From NCBI GenBank assembly GCA_009646425.1, contig WJBW01000002.1, forward strand, positions 436,733-500,732: DNA of 64,000 bases. The letters are read 5' to 3'. Below, in pieces: positions 1-9,372 of this stretch. This DNA is from Burkholderiales bacterium LSUCC0115. GTDB lineage: Bacteria; Pseudomonadota; Gammaproteobacteria; Burkholderiales; Burkholderiaceae_A. How positions within the stretch are numbered: the first letter of the stretch is position 1; every line of letters begins with the position of its first letter. The notes beneath the pieces are model-generated. The model ran no database searches and was not told where the DNA came from. It saw only the letters and a list, made by a program, of their open reading frames with translations. Made by a program: the position numbers and the translations under genes.

Positions 1-17
1 CGCATCTGCATTGGCAT

Positions 18-569
18 GTGATGTGTCGATGGCGAACAGACCCTTTTTGGCCGGGCAGTGTCTGGTCCACACCACGTGACCCCCAGTCTTATGCGATCGC
101 TGGCCGGACCGTGCAGGTGGATCAGTGGTCGGCCCTTGGCGAGCAGGCCCGTGCCGTGCGTTACCCCGTCTTCGTGCTCGGACAGGCGGTGACCGAAGAC
201 GAGGAATGGGACGGCTTGGACCCGGTCAGTCGACACGCGCTGATCCTGCAATCCGAGCGACCGGTCGCAACGGGTCGTCTGCTGTCATTGGGCGCTGGCG
301 TTGGCCGCATCGGTCGCATGGCGGTCTTGGAAAATGCCAGGGGCCAAGGCCTGGGTCTGGCGATTTTGCAGGCGCTCATCCAGGAAGCCCGCGCCCTAGG
401 CTTTGACCAACTCATCCTGCATGCTCAGCTTCATGCCCTCACCTTTTATGAGCGGGCGGGCTTTGTCACCGAGGGGCCCGTCTTTGAGGAGTGCCGCATT
501 CAGCACAGGCAAATGCGATTGACGTTCAGACCACCAAGCTGGCAAAACCAAGCTGATACGCCCATCTAA
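18..569 (+). CDS. GNAT family N-acetyltransferase
   Basis: This is a probable acetyl-CoA-dependent N-acetyltransferase of unknown substrate. The acetyl-CoA-binding loop is visible as ARGQGLGLAIL around residue 107, followed by the usual C-terminal ending FYERAGF. This resembles the small ElaA/YhbS-type GNAT proteins. The start is uncertain. GTG at 18 and ATG at 21 are possible, and the frame stays open to the window edge, so the gene could begin further upstream. The first 30 or so residues do not look like part of the GNAT fold, so an internal start is also possible. It ends 12 bp before the next gene and is probably co-transcribed with it. Confidence 0.75.
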   Translation: MMCRWRTDPFWPGSVWSTPRDPQSYAIAGRTVQVDQWSALGEQARAVRYPVFVLGQAVTEDEEWDGLDPVSRHALILQSERPVATGRLLSLGAGVGRIGRMAVLENARGQGLGLAILQALIQEARALGFDQLILHAQLHALTFYERAGFVTEGPVFEECRIQHRQMRLTFRPPSWQNQADTPI

Positions 570-581
570 AAAGGAACCAAC

Positions 582-980
582 ATGATTGACCACCTAGACC
601 ACCTGGTGCTCACCACCGCACAAGAAGACGCCTGCATCGATTTCTACACTCGTGTTCTGGGCATGCGACTCGAGGAGTTTGTGGGTGGCACGCCACCCGT
701 GAAGCGACGGGCGTTTGTCTTCGGCCACCAGAAGATCAACCTGCACATCAAAGGCAAAGAGTTTGAGCCAAAGGCCGAACTGCCAACGCCCGGCGCACTC
801 GACCTGTGCTTTATTGCAGACCGTCCGCTCACAGCCGTGGTGGAGGCCTTGGCCAAGGCCAACTGGCCCATCATCGAGGGGCCTATCGGACGCACAGGCG
901 CAGTCGGAAAAATTCTATCGGTCTATGTTCGAGACCCAGACCAGAACCTGATCGAAATCAGCGAATACCAGGCCAACTAA
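582..980 (+). CDS. VOC family protein (glyoxalase/dioxygenase fold)
   Basis: A 132-residue protein of the vicinal oxygen chelate superfamily. It opens with the typical first beta strand IDHLDHLVLTT and continues with FYTRVLGM. A metal-ligand-like His lies near the N-terminus, a second histidine is in KINLHIKG, and a Glu sits at the end in DPDQNLIEISEY. That layout is common to glyoxalase I, fosfomycin-resistance proteins and small ring-cleavage enzymes, so the reaction cannot be assigned from sequence alone. An AAGGAA ribosome site lies just upstream of the ATG. The neighbour upstream is the GNAT gene and the gene downstream converges with a 33-bp gap. Confidence 0.85.
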   Translation: MIDHLDHLVLTTAQEDACIDFYTRVLGMRLEEFVGGTPPVKRRAFVFGHQKINLHIKGKEFEPKAELPTPGALDLCFIADRPLTAVVEALAKANWPIIEGPIGRTGAVGKILSVYVRDPDQNLIEISEYQAN

Positions 981-1013
981 TACCCCGGCGGCGATAGAGC
1001 CTTCGCGCAACGG

Positions 1014-2069
1014 TTACGTTGCCGCTGAAGAATCTCTGTGGCTGGCGCGACGCAGGCGATCCCAGACGGCTTCCCATTCGGGTGTTAACGGTGGGGTCTC
1101 CAACCAGAGTTCGTCAAAGCCCTGCTGATCCCAGTCGTTGAGTCGCGCATAGAGCGAGCGGCCATAGTCCGCTGCATCGGTGGGGGCCTGCTGAATGATC
1201 AGGCTTGGCGAGACGGCCACACCCGTTGGATCAAAGCAGAAACAAAGCGCAGCCCTCGAAGAGGGTTGGGACTCAGCCCTGGCCGCAGCAGACTCTAAAA
1301 GGGCCTTGCGCGACAGCATCAGTAGACGGGTGCTCGGCGCGTAATGGGAGTCCAGTGATCCAGAGACACGAGGGGTCTGATGGATCTGAGGGGCCTCGGT
1401 CGATGGCGCACCCTTGGACGGTAACGGGGATGCCGGGGGGGGTGCCAGGGCCACCACCGCCTCAATCGCCGCTCTGGGTAGCCCGCCGGGACGCAGCAGA
1501 CGTGGAGGATCGACTGTGCAGTCCACAATGCTGCTCTCAAGCCCCACCTGGCAAGCGCCGCCATCCAGGATCTGATCGTTCGCACCGAGACGCCCGGCCA
1601 GGCTGCGGCTGACATCCTGGGCACGGGTGGGGCTCACACCGCCAAATCGGTTGGCCGAGGGTGCAGCAACGGCACCACTGCCTACTTGTCCAAATGCACG
1701 CAGAAGATCCAGTGCCATGGGATGACTGGGCACACGCAGCCCGACCGTCTGCTGGCCACCGGTCACGGCAATCGGGACGCAGTCAGCCTTTTGAACAATC
1801 AAGGTCAGTGGTCCCGGCCAGAAGGCCTGGGCCAGACCTTGTGCGGACTCTGGCCAATCAGATGCCAGCGCTTTTGCTGCATTCAAATCCGCCACATGGA
1901 CAATCAACGGGTGATCTGCAGGTCGGCCTTTGACCGAAAAAACCCGGGCGACTGCTGATAAAGACAAGGCATCCGCACCCAGGCCATAGACCGTCTCAGT
2001 TGGGAAGGCCACCAGGTGGCCAGCAGCCAGGCCCTTGGCAGCCTGATCGATCAGTGCCTGATCAGACAT
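1014..2069 (-). CDS. tsaC: L-threonylcarbamoyladenylate synthase (Sua5/YrdC/YwlC)
   Basis: It makes threonylcarbamoyl-AMP from threonine, bicarbonate and ATP, the first step of t6A formation at position 37 of ANN-decoding tRNAs. The N-terminal YrdC domain (about residues 8-190) shows FPTETVYGLG, the KGRP motif and PSANRFGGVSPT. At 351 residues it is the long Sua5 form, with a linker and a C-terminal Sua5 domain from about residue 230. It is the last gene of the long minus-strand operon, and its start overlaps the end of purK by 8 bp, which implies translational coupling. The strand-opposite VOC gene ends 33 bp away. Confidence 0.93.
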   Translation of the reverse strand: MSDQALIDQAAKGLAAGHLVAFPTETVYGLGADALSLSAVARVFSVKGRPADHPLIVHVADLNAAKALASDWPESAQGLAQAFWPGPLTLIVQKADCVPIAVTGGQQTVGLRVPSHPMALDLLRAFGQVGSGAVAAPSANRFGGVSPTRAQDVSRSLAGRLGANDQILDGGACQVGLESSIVDCTVDPPRLLRPGGLPRAAIEAVVALAPPPASPLPSKGAPSTEAPQIHQTPRVSGSLDSHYAPSTRLLMLSRKALLESAAARAESQPSSRAALCFCFDPTGVAVSPSLIIQQAPTDAADYGRSLYARLNDWDQQGFDELWLETPPLTPEWEAVWDRLRRASHRDSSAAT

Positions 2070-3141
2070 CCAATCGCTGGGTCAGATGACCCATCTTGCG
2101 GCCTGGGCGGGCCTGAGCCTTGCCATACAGATGCAGACTGCTACCAGGCATCTGGGTCATGGCAGCCCAATCTGGCTCAACCTGACCAGCAGCCTCACCG
2201 TTTGGAAACCAGAGGTCGCCCAAGAGGTTGGTCATGCGCACTGGAAACTTCAGGTCAGTTGAACCCAGTGCTTGGCCCGCGCAAATGCGGACCTGCTGCT
2301 CAAACTGGCTGGTCTGACAAGCCTCGATGCTGTAGTGGCCACTGTTGTGGGGACGTGGTGCCATCTCATTGGCCACCAGGCTGCCATCAGCCAGAACAAA
2401 AAACTCTACACAGAGCACCCCCACATAACCCATGGCCTGGGCAATGCGACTGGCCGCATCACGAGCAGTGCTCGCGAGCGATTCATCGATCTGCGCTGGC
2501 ACGGTGGTGGTGTCTAGAATGCCGCCCTTGTGAATGTTCTCGCCGACCGGAAAGACCGCAACCGAGCCGTCGGCGTGACGGGCGATGATGACCGAGATCT
2601 CTTTGGCAAGCGGCAGCTTTTTTTCCAAGACACAGACCACAGCACCCATGGACTTGAAAGCCTCAATGGCCTGGTCACGGTTCTGCACAACCGCCTGTCC
2701 CTTGCCGTCGTATCCCAGACGGGCCGTCTTGAGAATCGCCGGGAACAAGTCAGCTGCGCAGGTCTTTAGATCGTCAACCGACCGAATGGCAGCATGGGCC
2801 GCAACGGCCACGCCAGCCGACTGAATAAAGGCCTTCTCGACGAGTCGATCCTGCGCTTTTTCGACACAGTCCGCATTGGGATAGGTCTGGCCATGGGCGG
2901 CCAAAAACCGCAGAGAGGCTGCCGGGACGTTTTCGAATTCAGTGGTGAAGACACTGGCCGACTGCGCCAACTGGGCCAGGGCCTGAGGGTCATCGTAGGC
3001 GCCAACAATCACCTGATCGGCGATCTGCCCAGCCGGTCCGTTTGGATCTGGATCCAAGACCGTCACCGTGTGTCCCAGCTGGTGAGCGGCCTGAATCATC
3101 ATGCGACCCAGCTGACCGCCACCCAACAGCCCAATGTTCAT
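2062..3141 (-). CDS. purK: N5-carboxyaminoimidazole ribonucleotide synthase PurK
   Basis: An ATP-grasp enzyme that carboxylates AIR to N5-CAIR using ATP and bicarbonate in de novo purine synthesis. The N-terminus [15 protein letters not shown] is the PurK signature. The ATP-grasp core contains [13 protein letters not shown], and [26 protein letters not shown] carries the metal-binding Glu/Asn region. Length (359 aa) is normal. The ATG overlaps the purC-purE stop as ATGA, so the N5-CAIR producer and its mutase partner are translationally linked. The presence of PurK fits the class I type of the neighbouring PurE domain. Confidence 0.95.
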   Translation of the reverse strand: MNIGLLGGGQLGRMMIQAAHQLGHTVTVLDPDPNGPAGQIADQVIVGAYDDPQALAQLAQSASVFTTEFENVPAASLRFLAAHGQTYPNADCVEKAQDRLVEKAFIQSAGVAVAAHAAIRSVDDLKTCAADLFPAILKTARLGYDGKGQAVVQNRDQAIEAFKSMGAVVCVLEKKLPLAKEISVIIARHADGSVAVFPVGENIHKGGILDTTTVPAQIDESLASTARDAASRIAQAMGYVGVLCVEFFVLADGSLVANEMAPRPHNSGHYSIEACQTSQFEQQVRICAGQALGSTDLKFPVRMTNLLGDLWFPNGEAAGQVEPDWAAMTQMPGSSLHLYGKAQARPGRKMGHLTQRLDV

Positions 3142-4517
3142 TCGGTGGGCTTGCCCAGGCTGGCATTCATCGAGACTGCGGCACTGGTCTGCTCTGCGCG
3201 GAAAGCGGCCAGTCGGTCTCGAAGGACCTCATCTTCAGTGGCCAGCGTCGCAATGACATGCAAAGCGGCATTGGCGGCACCGGCCTCGCCAATCGCGAAG
3301 GTCGCGACTGGGATGCCTTTGGGCATCTGGACGATGGAATACAAGGAGTCTTCGCCACGCAGGTACTTGGAGGGTACGGGCACACCAAACACAGGCACAG
3401 TGGTTTTGGCCGCCAGCATACCCGGCAGATGAGCAGCCCCGCCTGCACCAGCAATGATGCCGCGAAGACCACGTGCACATGCCTGCTCGGCATAGTCATA
3501 GAGGGTATCGGGCATACGGTGAGCGGAGACCACCCGGGCCTCATGCGGGATGCCAAACTGATCCAGAATGTCGACTGCGTGCTTCATCACGTCCCAGTCG
3601 GACTGCGATCCCATAACGACACCGACCACCGGCATGCGAACGCCCGCGATTCTAAACAGTGCCTCGCGATACTTGGCAGCTGTGCGCTCGATCACGTGTG
3701 GTGGCAGGGCAGGCGCTGGAGCGGTCTTGCCCCAGTCCAGGGTCTCCAGGTAATCACGGACGTATTGTTTGTCGAAGCTCGGCGGTGAGATGCCTTCGGC
3801 ATAGGAGTCAGCCGGCCAGTAGCGCGACGAGTCAGCCGTGAGCACCTCGTCCATCAGATGCAGAACACCCTTGTCATCCAGCCCGAATTCAAACTTGGTA
3901 TCGGCAATGATGATGCCCTGCTCCAAGGCATAAGCAGCGGCCTCTTGGTAGAGCTGAATGCTGATGCGACGGATCTCTTTGGCCAGAGGCTCACCAATCA
4001 TCTCAATGACGGTTTCGAACGAGATGTTCTCGTCGTGCTCACCGACCGCAGCCTTGCGGGCGGGCGTAAAGATGGGCTCGGGCAGACGGCTGGCCTGCTT
4101 GAGTCCCGCCGGCAGGTCAATGCCACAGACCTGACCACTGGCCTGGTAATCCTTCCAGCCGCCACCAATCAGGTAGCCACGGACCACCGCCTCGACGGGC
4201 AGGGGCTTCAAGCGCTTGGCCACGACCGCCCGGCCACGAACCTGGTCGACCTCGGTGGATGCCACCACGGTCTCGGGGTCAATGCCAGTGAGATGGTTGG
4301 GCACCACGTGCGCGAGCTTGGCAAACCAGAACTCGGTCATGCGATTGAGCACCACACCCTTGTCGGCAATGGACTCGTTCATCACCACATCAAAGGCCGA
4401 CAACCGATCACTGGCGACCATCAGCAGCTTGTCCTCGCCCACCGCGTAGATGTCGCGGACCTTGCCGCGGGCGATCAGCGGCAGGCTGCGAATACTGGTC
4501 TGGTAGAGGGCGGTCAT
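3138..4517 (-). CDS. purC-purE: Fused SAICAR synthetase-N5-CAIR mutase (PurC-PurE)
   Basis: A 459-residue bifunctional purine enzyme. Residues 1 to about 294 are PurC (SAICAR synthetase): [34 protein letters not shown] and DTKFEFGLD. From residue 295 the chain is Pur[11 protein letters not shown], the class I motif [18 protein letters not shown] and [15 protein letters not shown]. It therefore carries two pathway steps, with PurK in the next gene supplying N5-CAIR. No stop codon or frame change separates the domains. The codon for Met295 (3633-3635) marks where a free-standing purE would start, with only a weak ribosome site before it. The domain order is that of animal PAICS, but the PurE half is the bacterial class I mutase. 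Both gene borders are 4-bp ATGA overlaps with fba and purK. Confidence 0.95.
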   Translation of the reverse strand: MTALYQTSIRSLPLIARGKVRDIYAVGEDKLLMVASDRLSAFDVVMNESIADKGVVLNRMTEFWFAKLAHVVPNHLTGIDPETVVASTEVDQVRGRAVVAKRLKPLPVEAVVRGYLIGGGWKDYQASGQVCGIDLPAGLKQASRLPEPIFTPARKAAVGEHDENISFETVIEMIGEPLAKEIRRISIQLYQEAAAYALEQGIIIADTKFEFGLDDKGVLHLMDEVLTADSSRYWPADSYAEGISPPSFDKQYVRDYLETLDWGKTAPAPALPPHVIERTAAKYREALFRIAGVRMPVVGVVMGSQSDWDVMKHAVDILDQFGIPHEARVVSAHRMPDTLYDYAEQACARGLRGIIAGAGGAAHLPGMLAAKTTVPVFGVPVPSKYLRGEDSLYSIVQMPKGIPVATFAIGEAGAANAALHVIATLATEDEVLRDRLAAFRAEQTSAAVSMNASLGKPTE

Positions 4518-5578
4518 TGAACGGTCTGCATCAACTTGCCAGCGGCATAGTTGGCAGCCATGTCGACCAGCGTGACCGGCTTGATCTTGCTGCCCTGGCC
4601 AGCACAGCCAAAGGCCTGGTATCGAGCCAGACAGACCTGCTTGGCCGCCTCACGAGCAGGCTTGAGGTAGTCACGGGGGTCAAACTTGGAGGGGTTCTCA
4701 CCCATGTAACGGCGAATGGCCGCCGTCATGGCCAGACGGATGTCGGTGTCGATGTTGATCTTGCGCACGCCGTGTTGGATGGCCTGCTGGATTTCCTCGA
4801 CGGGCACGCCATAGGTTTCCTTCATGTCCCCGCCAAACGCACGAATCTCGGCCAGCAACTCCTGAGGGACGCTGGACGAGCCATGCATGACCAGGTGGGT
4901 ATTGGGAATACGCTGGTTGATTTCTTTGATGCGAGAGATCGCCAGAATGTCACCGGTCGGCTTGCGAGTAAATTTGTAGGCGCCATGGCTGGTGCCGATC
5001 GCAATGGCCAGTGCATCGACCTGAGTCTTTTTCACAAAGTCGGCCGCCTGCTCCGGATCGGTCAGCAGCTGGTCGATGGTCATGGTGGCCTCGGTGCCGT
5101 GGCCGTCTTCCTTGTCGCCCTTCATGGTCTCGAGAGATCCCAGGCAGCCCAGCTCGCCCTCGACCGACACGCCAATCTTGTGGGCCATGTCGACGACCTT
5201 TCGGGTGACATCGACGTTGTACTCGTAGCTGGCGATGGTCTTGCCATCGGCCTCGAGCGAGCCATCCATCATAACGCTGGAGAAACCCAGATCAATCGCG
5301 CCTCGGCAGACATCGGGGCTCTGGCCATGGTCTTGGTGCATGACCACGGGCACCTTGGGGTAGGTCTCGACCGCAGCCTGAATCAGGTATTTCAGGAAAC
5401 CCTCACCGGCATACTTCCGAGCGCCTGCACTGGCCTGCATGATTACGGGGGCATCGAGCTCGCTGGCAGCGGACATGATGGCCTGGACCTGCTCCAGGTT
5501 GTTGACGTTAAAAGCGGGGATGCCGTAGCCGTTTTCAGCGGCGTGGTCTAAGAGCTGGCGCATGGAGACCAGTGCCAT
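4514..5578 (-). CDS. fba: Class II fructose-bisphosphate aldolase (Calvin-cycle subtype)
   Basis: A zinc-dependent aldolase interconverting fructose-1,6-bisphosphate with DHAP and glyceraldehyde-3-phosphate. It is a 354-residue protein. Class II hallmarks are [12 protein letters not shown] (zinc and catalytic Asp/His), [37 protein letters not shown] and [11 protein letters not shown]. These match the CbbA/Fba subtype found in both glycolytic and Calvin-type operons. It follows pyk with a GGAGG ribosome site before the ATG and overlaps the start of the purC-purE fusion by 4 bp. No RuBisCO or phosphoribulokinase lies in the window, so a glycolytic or gluconeogenic role is the simpler reading. 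Confidence 0.97.
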   Translation of the reverse strand: MALVSMRQLLDHAAENGYGIPAFNVNNLEQVQAIMSAASELDAPVIMQASAGARKYAGEGFLKYLIQAAVETYPKVPVVMHQDHGQSPDVCRGAIDLGFSSVMMDGSLEADGKTIASYEYNVDVTRKVVDMAHKIGVSVEGELGCLGSLETMKGDKEDGHGTEATMTIDQLLTDPEQAADFVKKTQVDALAIAIGTSHGAYKFTRKPTGDILAISRIKEINQRIPNTHLVMHGSSSVPQELLAEIRAFGGDMKETYGVPVEEIQQAIQHGVRKINIDTDIRLAMTAAIRRYMGENPSKFDPRDYLKPAREAAKQVCLARYQAFGCAGQGSKIKPVTLVDMAANYAAGKLMQTVQ

Positions 5579-5605
5579 GGGTTTCCTCCCGAAAAAACGC
5601 TTATT

Positions 5606-7048
5606 TTAGCCCTGACCGGGCGTTGCGCTCACCTGGACGATTTTCATGGTGTTGGTCCCCCCAGCCTGGCCAATCGGCTCGCCGACGGTCAAGACGATCA
5701 TGTCCCCCGCAGCCACCAAGCCCTCGTCCACCAGCCGCTGCTCCGCCAGCCGAAGCACCTGGTCTCGGTCCAGCCCATCCACGTCGATGCGCATGGGCTC
5801 TACGTCTCGATAAAGGGCCATCCGGCGCCTGGATCGCGAGGATGGCGACAAGGCGTAGACCGGCACGCCCGCGTTGAGCCGGGAGATCCACAAGGCAGTA
5901 GCGCCCGACTCTGTCAGAGCAGCAATGGCTTTAATGTCCAGGTGACGTGCGGTAAAGAGTGCCGCCATGGCCACCGACTGGTCGATGCGGCTGAAGGTGC
6001 GGTCCAGCCAGTGGGTGTCCAGGGTGGTCTGGGTGGATTTTTCAGCCTCCACACAGATTCGCACCATGGTCTGAACCGTTCGCACCGGAAACTGACCGGC
6101 TGCCGTCTCGGCACTGAGCATGACGGCATCGGTGCCATCGAGCACCGCATTGGCTACATCGCTGACCTCGGCCCGGGTGGGCACGGGCGAGCTGATCATG
6201 GACTCCATCATCTGCGTGGCCGTGATGGTCAGGCGGTTGGCCTCTCTGGCCATGCGAATCATCTTTTTTTGCAAGGCTGGCACGGCCGCCTCGCCCACCT
6301 CAACAGCCAGATCACCCCGAGCCACCATCAGGCCATTGCTGGCCTCGATGATCTCGGCCAGGTTTTCAATGGCCTCCACGCGTTCAATCTTGGCAATGAG
6401 CCAGGCATGGCCGCCCGCTGCCTTGAGCAGTTCACGGGCCTCTTGCATGTCCTGGGCATTTTTGGGGAACGAAACGGCTAGAAAATCGGCCTCGATCTCA
6501 GCGGCCACCAGGATGTCTTGTTTGTCTTTGTCAGACAGTGCTGGGGCGGTCAGTCCACCACCTTGGCGGTTGATGCCCTTGCGATCGGACAGCACACCCC
6601 CCTCGAGTACGGTGCAGTCGATGGTGGTGGCCCCCACTGCATCGACCCGCATGGAGATCAGGCCATCGTTGAGCAGCAGAGTGTCCCCTACCGAGACATC
6701 ACCCACCAACTCCGGATAGTCCAGCCCCACCTGCTGCTGATCACCCAGCGTGCACTCGGTGTTGAATCGAAAACGATCGCCATTGGCGAGTTCGATCTTG
6801 CCGTTGGCGAACTTGCCCACACGAATCTTTGGGCCCTGCAGATCAACCAGGATGGCAACGTGGCGAGCCGCCGCCTTGGCCGCAGCCCGAACGGCCTGAG
6901 CACGGGCCCGGTGTTCATCGGCCGTGCCGTGAGAAAAGTTAAACCGAAAGACATCAACTCCCGCGGCCACCAACTCGGTGATTTTCTCGGGGCTGTTAGA
7001 GGCCGGCCCGAGGGTGGCTACGATTTTGGTGGCGCGGGAGAGTTTCAT
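5606..7048 (-). CDS. pyk: Pyruvate kinase
   Basis: Converts phosphoenolpyruvate and ADP to pyruvate and ATP, the last step of glycolysis. The 480-residue chain starts with KIVATLGPAS and FRFNFSHGT. It contains the active-site segment IENLAEII...GLMVARGDLAVEVG and the signature ITATQMMESM, plus SAETAAGQFPV. The last ~120 residues form the allosteric C-terminal domain and end in GGTNTMKI. The ATG lies 7 bp after the pgk stop. It is the fourth gene of the tkt-to-tsaC operon. Confidence 0.97.
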   Translation of the reverse strand: MKLSRATKIVATLGPASNSPEKITELVAAGVDVFRFNFSHGTADEHRARAQAVRAAAKAAARHVAILVDLQGPKIRVGKFANGKIELANGDRFRFNTECTLGDQQQVGLDYPELVGDVSVGDTLLLNDGLISMRVDAVGATTIDCTVLEGGVLSDRKGINRQGGGLTAPALSDKDKQDILVAAEIEADFLAVSFPKNAQDMQEARELLKAAGGHAWLIAKIERVEAIENLAEIIEASNGLMVARGDLAVEVGEAAVPALQKKMIRMAREANRLTITATQMMESMISSPVPTRAEVSDVANAVLDGTDAVMLSAETAAGQFPVRTVQTMVRICVEAEKSTQTTLDTHWLDRTFSRIDQSVAMAALFTARHLDIKAIAALTESGATALWISRLNAGVPVYALSPSSRSRRRMALYRDVEPMRIDVDGLDRDQVLRLAEQRLVDEGLVAAGDMIVLTVGEPIGQAGGTNTMKIVQVSATPGQG

Positions 7049-7055
7049 GTCCGGA

Positions 7056-8234
7056 TTATGCGCGCGCCTCCAGGGCGGCGACCGCTGGCAGTACCTTGCC
7101 TTCTAGGAATTCCAAGAATGCACCGCCACCGGTTGAGATATAGTCGATCTGGCTGCCGATGTTGTACTTGGCAATGGCCGCCAGGGTGTCACCGCCACCG
7201 GCGATGGAAAAGCCTGGGGAATGAGCAATGGCGCTGGCCAGCGTCCGGGTGCCGCCACTGAACTGCTCGATCTCGAAGACACCGACCGGTCCGTTCCAGA
7301 CGATGGTGCCGGCGTTGGCCACGATGCCGGCCAGTCGAGCGGCAGTCTTGGGGCCAATGTCCAGAATCATGTCGTCCACGGCGCAATCGGTGGCAGCGAC
7401 TTTATTCGCGCGCGCCTGGGCGGAGAACTCATTGGCAGTCACCACGTCCTCGGGGATCGGCACATCGGCTCCGCGGGCTTTCATGGCATCGATGATGGCC
7501 TTGGCCTCGGGGATCAGGTCGGTCTCGGCCAGTGACTTGCCGATGGGCAGTCCGACCGCCGCCATAAAGGTATTGGCAATGCCGCCACCGACGATCAGCT
7601 GGTCCACCTTATCGGCCAGCGACTTGAGGATGGTGAGCTTGGTCGAGACCTTGGAACCCGCCACAATGGCCACCAAAGGCCGCTTGGGCGACTGGAGGGC
7701 TTTGCCCAATGCGTCGAGCTCGGCCGCCATCAGTGGGCCTGCACAGGCCTCAGGCGCAAAGCGGGCGATGCCGTGGGTGGTGGCCTCGGCCCGGTGGGCG
7801 GTGCCAAAAGCATCGTTAACGTAGACATCGCACAAGGCGGCCATCTTCTTGGCCAGCTCTTCGTTGTCTTTTTTCTCACCCTTGTTGACGCGACAGTTCT
7901 CCAGCAGAACCACCTCGCCGGGATTAACCGTGAAGCCACCTTCAACCCAGTTCTGAATCAGAGGGACTTTGCGGCCCATGATCTCGCCCATGCGCAGGGC
8001 AATGGGCGCCAGTGAGTCTTCGGTCTTGAACTCGCCCTCGGTCGGACGACCCAGGTGAGAGGTCACCATGACGGCAGCGCCTGCCTTCAAGGCCTGCTCA
8101 ATCGCAGGAATCGAAGCCCGAATTCGGGTGTCGTCAGTGATCTTGCCGCTGTCATCCTGCGGCACGTTCAGGTCGGCTCGAATAAACACACGCTTGCCCG
8201 CGAGGGACAAGTCGGACATGCGCTTGAACTTCAT
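7056..8234 (-). CDS. pgk: Phosphoglycerate kinase
   Basis: Catalyses ATP formation from 1,3-bisphosphoglycerate. The N-terminal domain has [13 protein letters not shown] and TSHLGRP. The C-terminal nucleotide-binding domain has [21 protein letters not shown] and WNGPVGVFE, and the protein ends near [16 protein letters not shown] chose the ATG at 8234 (392 aa) because a GGGAG ribosome site lies just upstream. An ATG 13 codons further upstream would add a non-conserved extension. It sits between gap and pyk, with a 93-bp spacer after gap that contains a weak hairpin. Confidence 0.97.
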   Translation of the reverse strand: MKFKRMSDLSLAGKRVFIRADLNVPQDDSGKITDDTRIRASIPAIEQALKAGAAVMVTSHLGRPTEGEFKTEDSLAPIALRMGEIMGRKVPLIQNWVEGGFTVNPGEVVLLENCRVNKGEKKDNEELAKKMAALCDVYVNDAFGTAHRAEATTHGIARFAPEACAGPLMAAELDALGKALQSPKRPLVAIVAGSKVSTKLTILKSLADKVDQLIVGGGIANTFMAAVGLPIGKSLAETDLIPEAKAIIDAMKARGADVPIPEDVVTANEFSAQARANKVAATDCAVDDMILDIGPKTAARLAGIVANAGTIVWNGPVGVFEIEQFSGGTRTLASAIAHSPGFSIAGGGDTLAAIAKYNIGSQIDYISTGGGAFLEFLEGKVLPAVAALEARA

Positions 8235-8327
8235 GGTGGTCTCCCAGGGTTGGCGTCGGTCCGGTCTGTTCATCAGACCGGCCGAGGCTCTCAGTTTTGA
8301 CTCTGTTTTAGAACAAACAGCGAGGCT

Positions 8328-9344
8328 TTACTTGGCGGACATCAGCGCAACGGTGGTGTCCAACATACGGTTGGAGAAGCCCCACTCGTTGTCGTACCAC
8401 GACAGGATCTTGACCAGCTTGCCATCGGGCGAGACACGGGTCTGGGTCGAGTCAAAGACGCTGGAATGGCTGTCATGGTTAAAGTCAACAGAGACCAATT
8501 GGGCCGTGTTGTAGCCCAGCACGCCCTTCATGGGGCCCTCAGCCGCGGCCTTGAGCAGCTGATTGACCTCATCAACAGACGTGGCCTTCTTGGCGCTGAA
8601 GGTCAGATCGACCACCGAGACGTTGATGGTGGGCACGCGCATGGCAAAGCCGTCGAGTTTGCCATTCAGCTCAGGCAGTACCAGACCGACGGCCGCAGCG
8701 GCGCCAGTCTTGGTGGGGATCATGGACATGGTGGCCGAACGGGCGCGACGCAGGTCCTCGTGGTAGACATCGGTCAGCACCTGGTCATTGGTGTAGGCAT
8801 GAATGGTGGTCATCAGGCCAGACTCAATGCCAATGGCCTCGTGCAACACCTTGGCCACGGGAGCCAGACAGTTGGTCGTACATGAAGCGTTGGAAATGAC
8901 CGTGTGGCTGGCCTTCAGAACGCCTTGGTTCACACCGAAGACGACGGTGGCGTCGACATCTTTGCCGCCAGGTGCCGAGATCACGACTTTCTTGGCGCCA
9001 CCAGCCAGGTGGGCCGAGGCCTTTTCTTTGGTTGTGAAAAAGCCGGTGCACTCCAGCACCACGTCTACGCCCAGCTCACCCCAGGGCAGCTCAGCAGGAT
9101 TTCGGTTGGCCAGGACACGAATGCGGTCACCGTTGACCACCATGTAGTCACCATCGACCGAGACGGTACCGGGGAACTTGCCGTGGGCCGTGTCGTACTG
9201 GGTCAGGTGGGCATTGGTCTCGGGCTTGCCCAGATCGTTGATCGCCACGATCTGAATGTCGTGTTTTTTACCGCCCTCATAGTGGGCCCGCAGAACGTTG
9301 CGGCCGATACGGCCGTATCCATTGATCGCAACTTTGATGGTCAT
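8328..9344 (-). CDS. gap: Type I glyceraldehyde-3-phosphate dehydrogenase
   Basis: NAD(P)-dependent oxidation and phosphorylation of glyceraldehyde-3-phosphate. The Rossmann segment [14 protein letters not shown] is at the N-terminus. The catalytic cysteine is in [15 protein letters not shown], around residue 155. The S-loop and C-terminus end in [13 protein letters not shown]. Length (338 aa) is typical. A strong AGGAGAG ribosome site precedes the ATG. It is the second gene of the operon, 28 bp after tkt, and both genes serve the same triose/pentose phosphate pool. Confidence 0.97.
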   Translation of the reverse strand: MTIKVAINGYGRIGRNVLRAHYEGGKKHDIQIVAINDLGKPETNAHLTQYDTAHGKFPGTVSVDGDYMVVNGDRIRVLANRNPAELPWGELGVDVVLECTGFFTTKEKASAHLAGGAKKVVISAPGGKDVDATVVFGVNQGVLKASHTVISNASCTTNCLAPVAKVLHEAIGIESGLMTTIHAYTNDQVLTDVYHEDLRRARSATMSMIPTKTGAAAAVGLVLPELNGKLDGFAMRVPTINVSVVDLTFSAKKATSVDEVNQLLKAAAEGPMKGVLGYNTAQLVSVDFNHDSHSSVFDSTQTRVSPDGKLVKILSWYDNEWGFSNRMLDTTVALMSAK

Positions 9345-9372
9345 TGAAAACTCTCCTGTCTAAAAGTGAAAA

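Noticed and set aside
4517..5551. Long plus-strand open frame opposite fba (344 codons)
   Set aside because: It mirrors the fba gene codon for codon, has no recognisable protein motif and no ribosome site. High third-position GC of the true gene keeps the opposite frame open.
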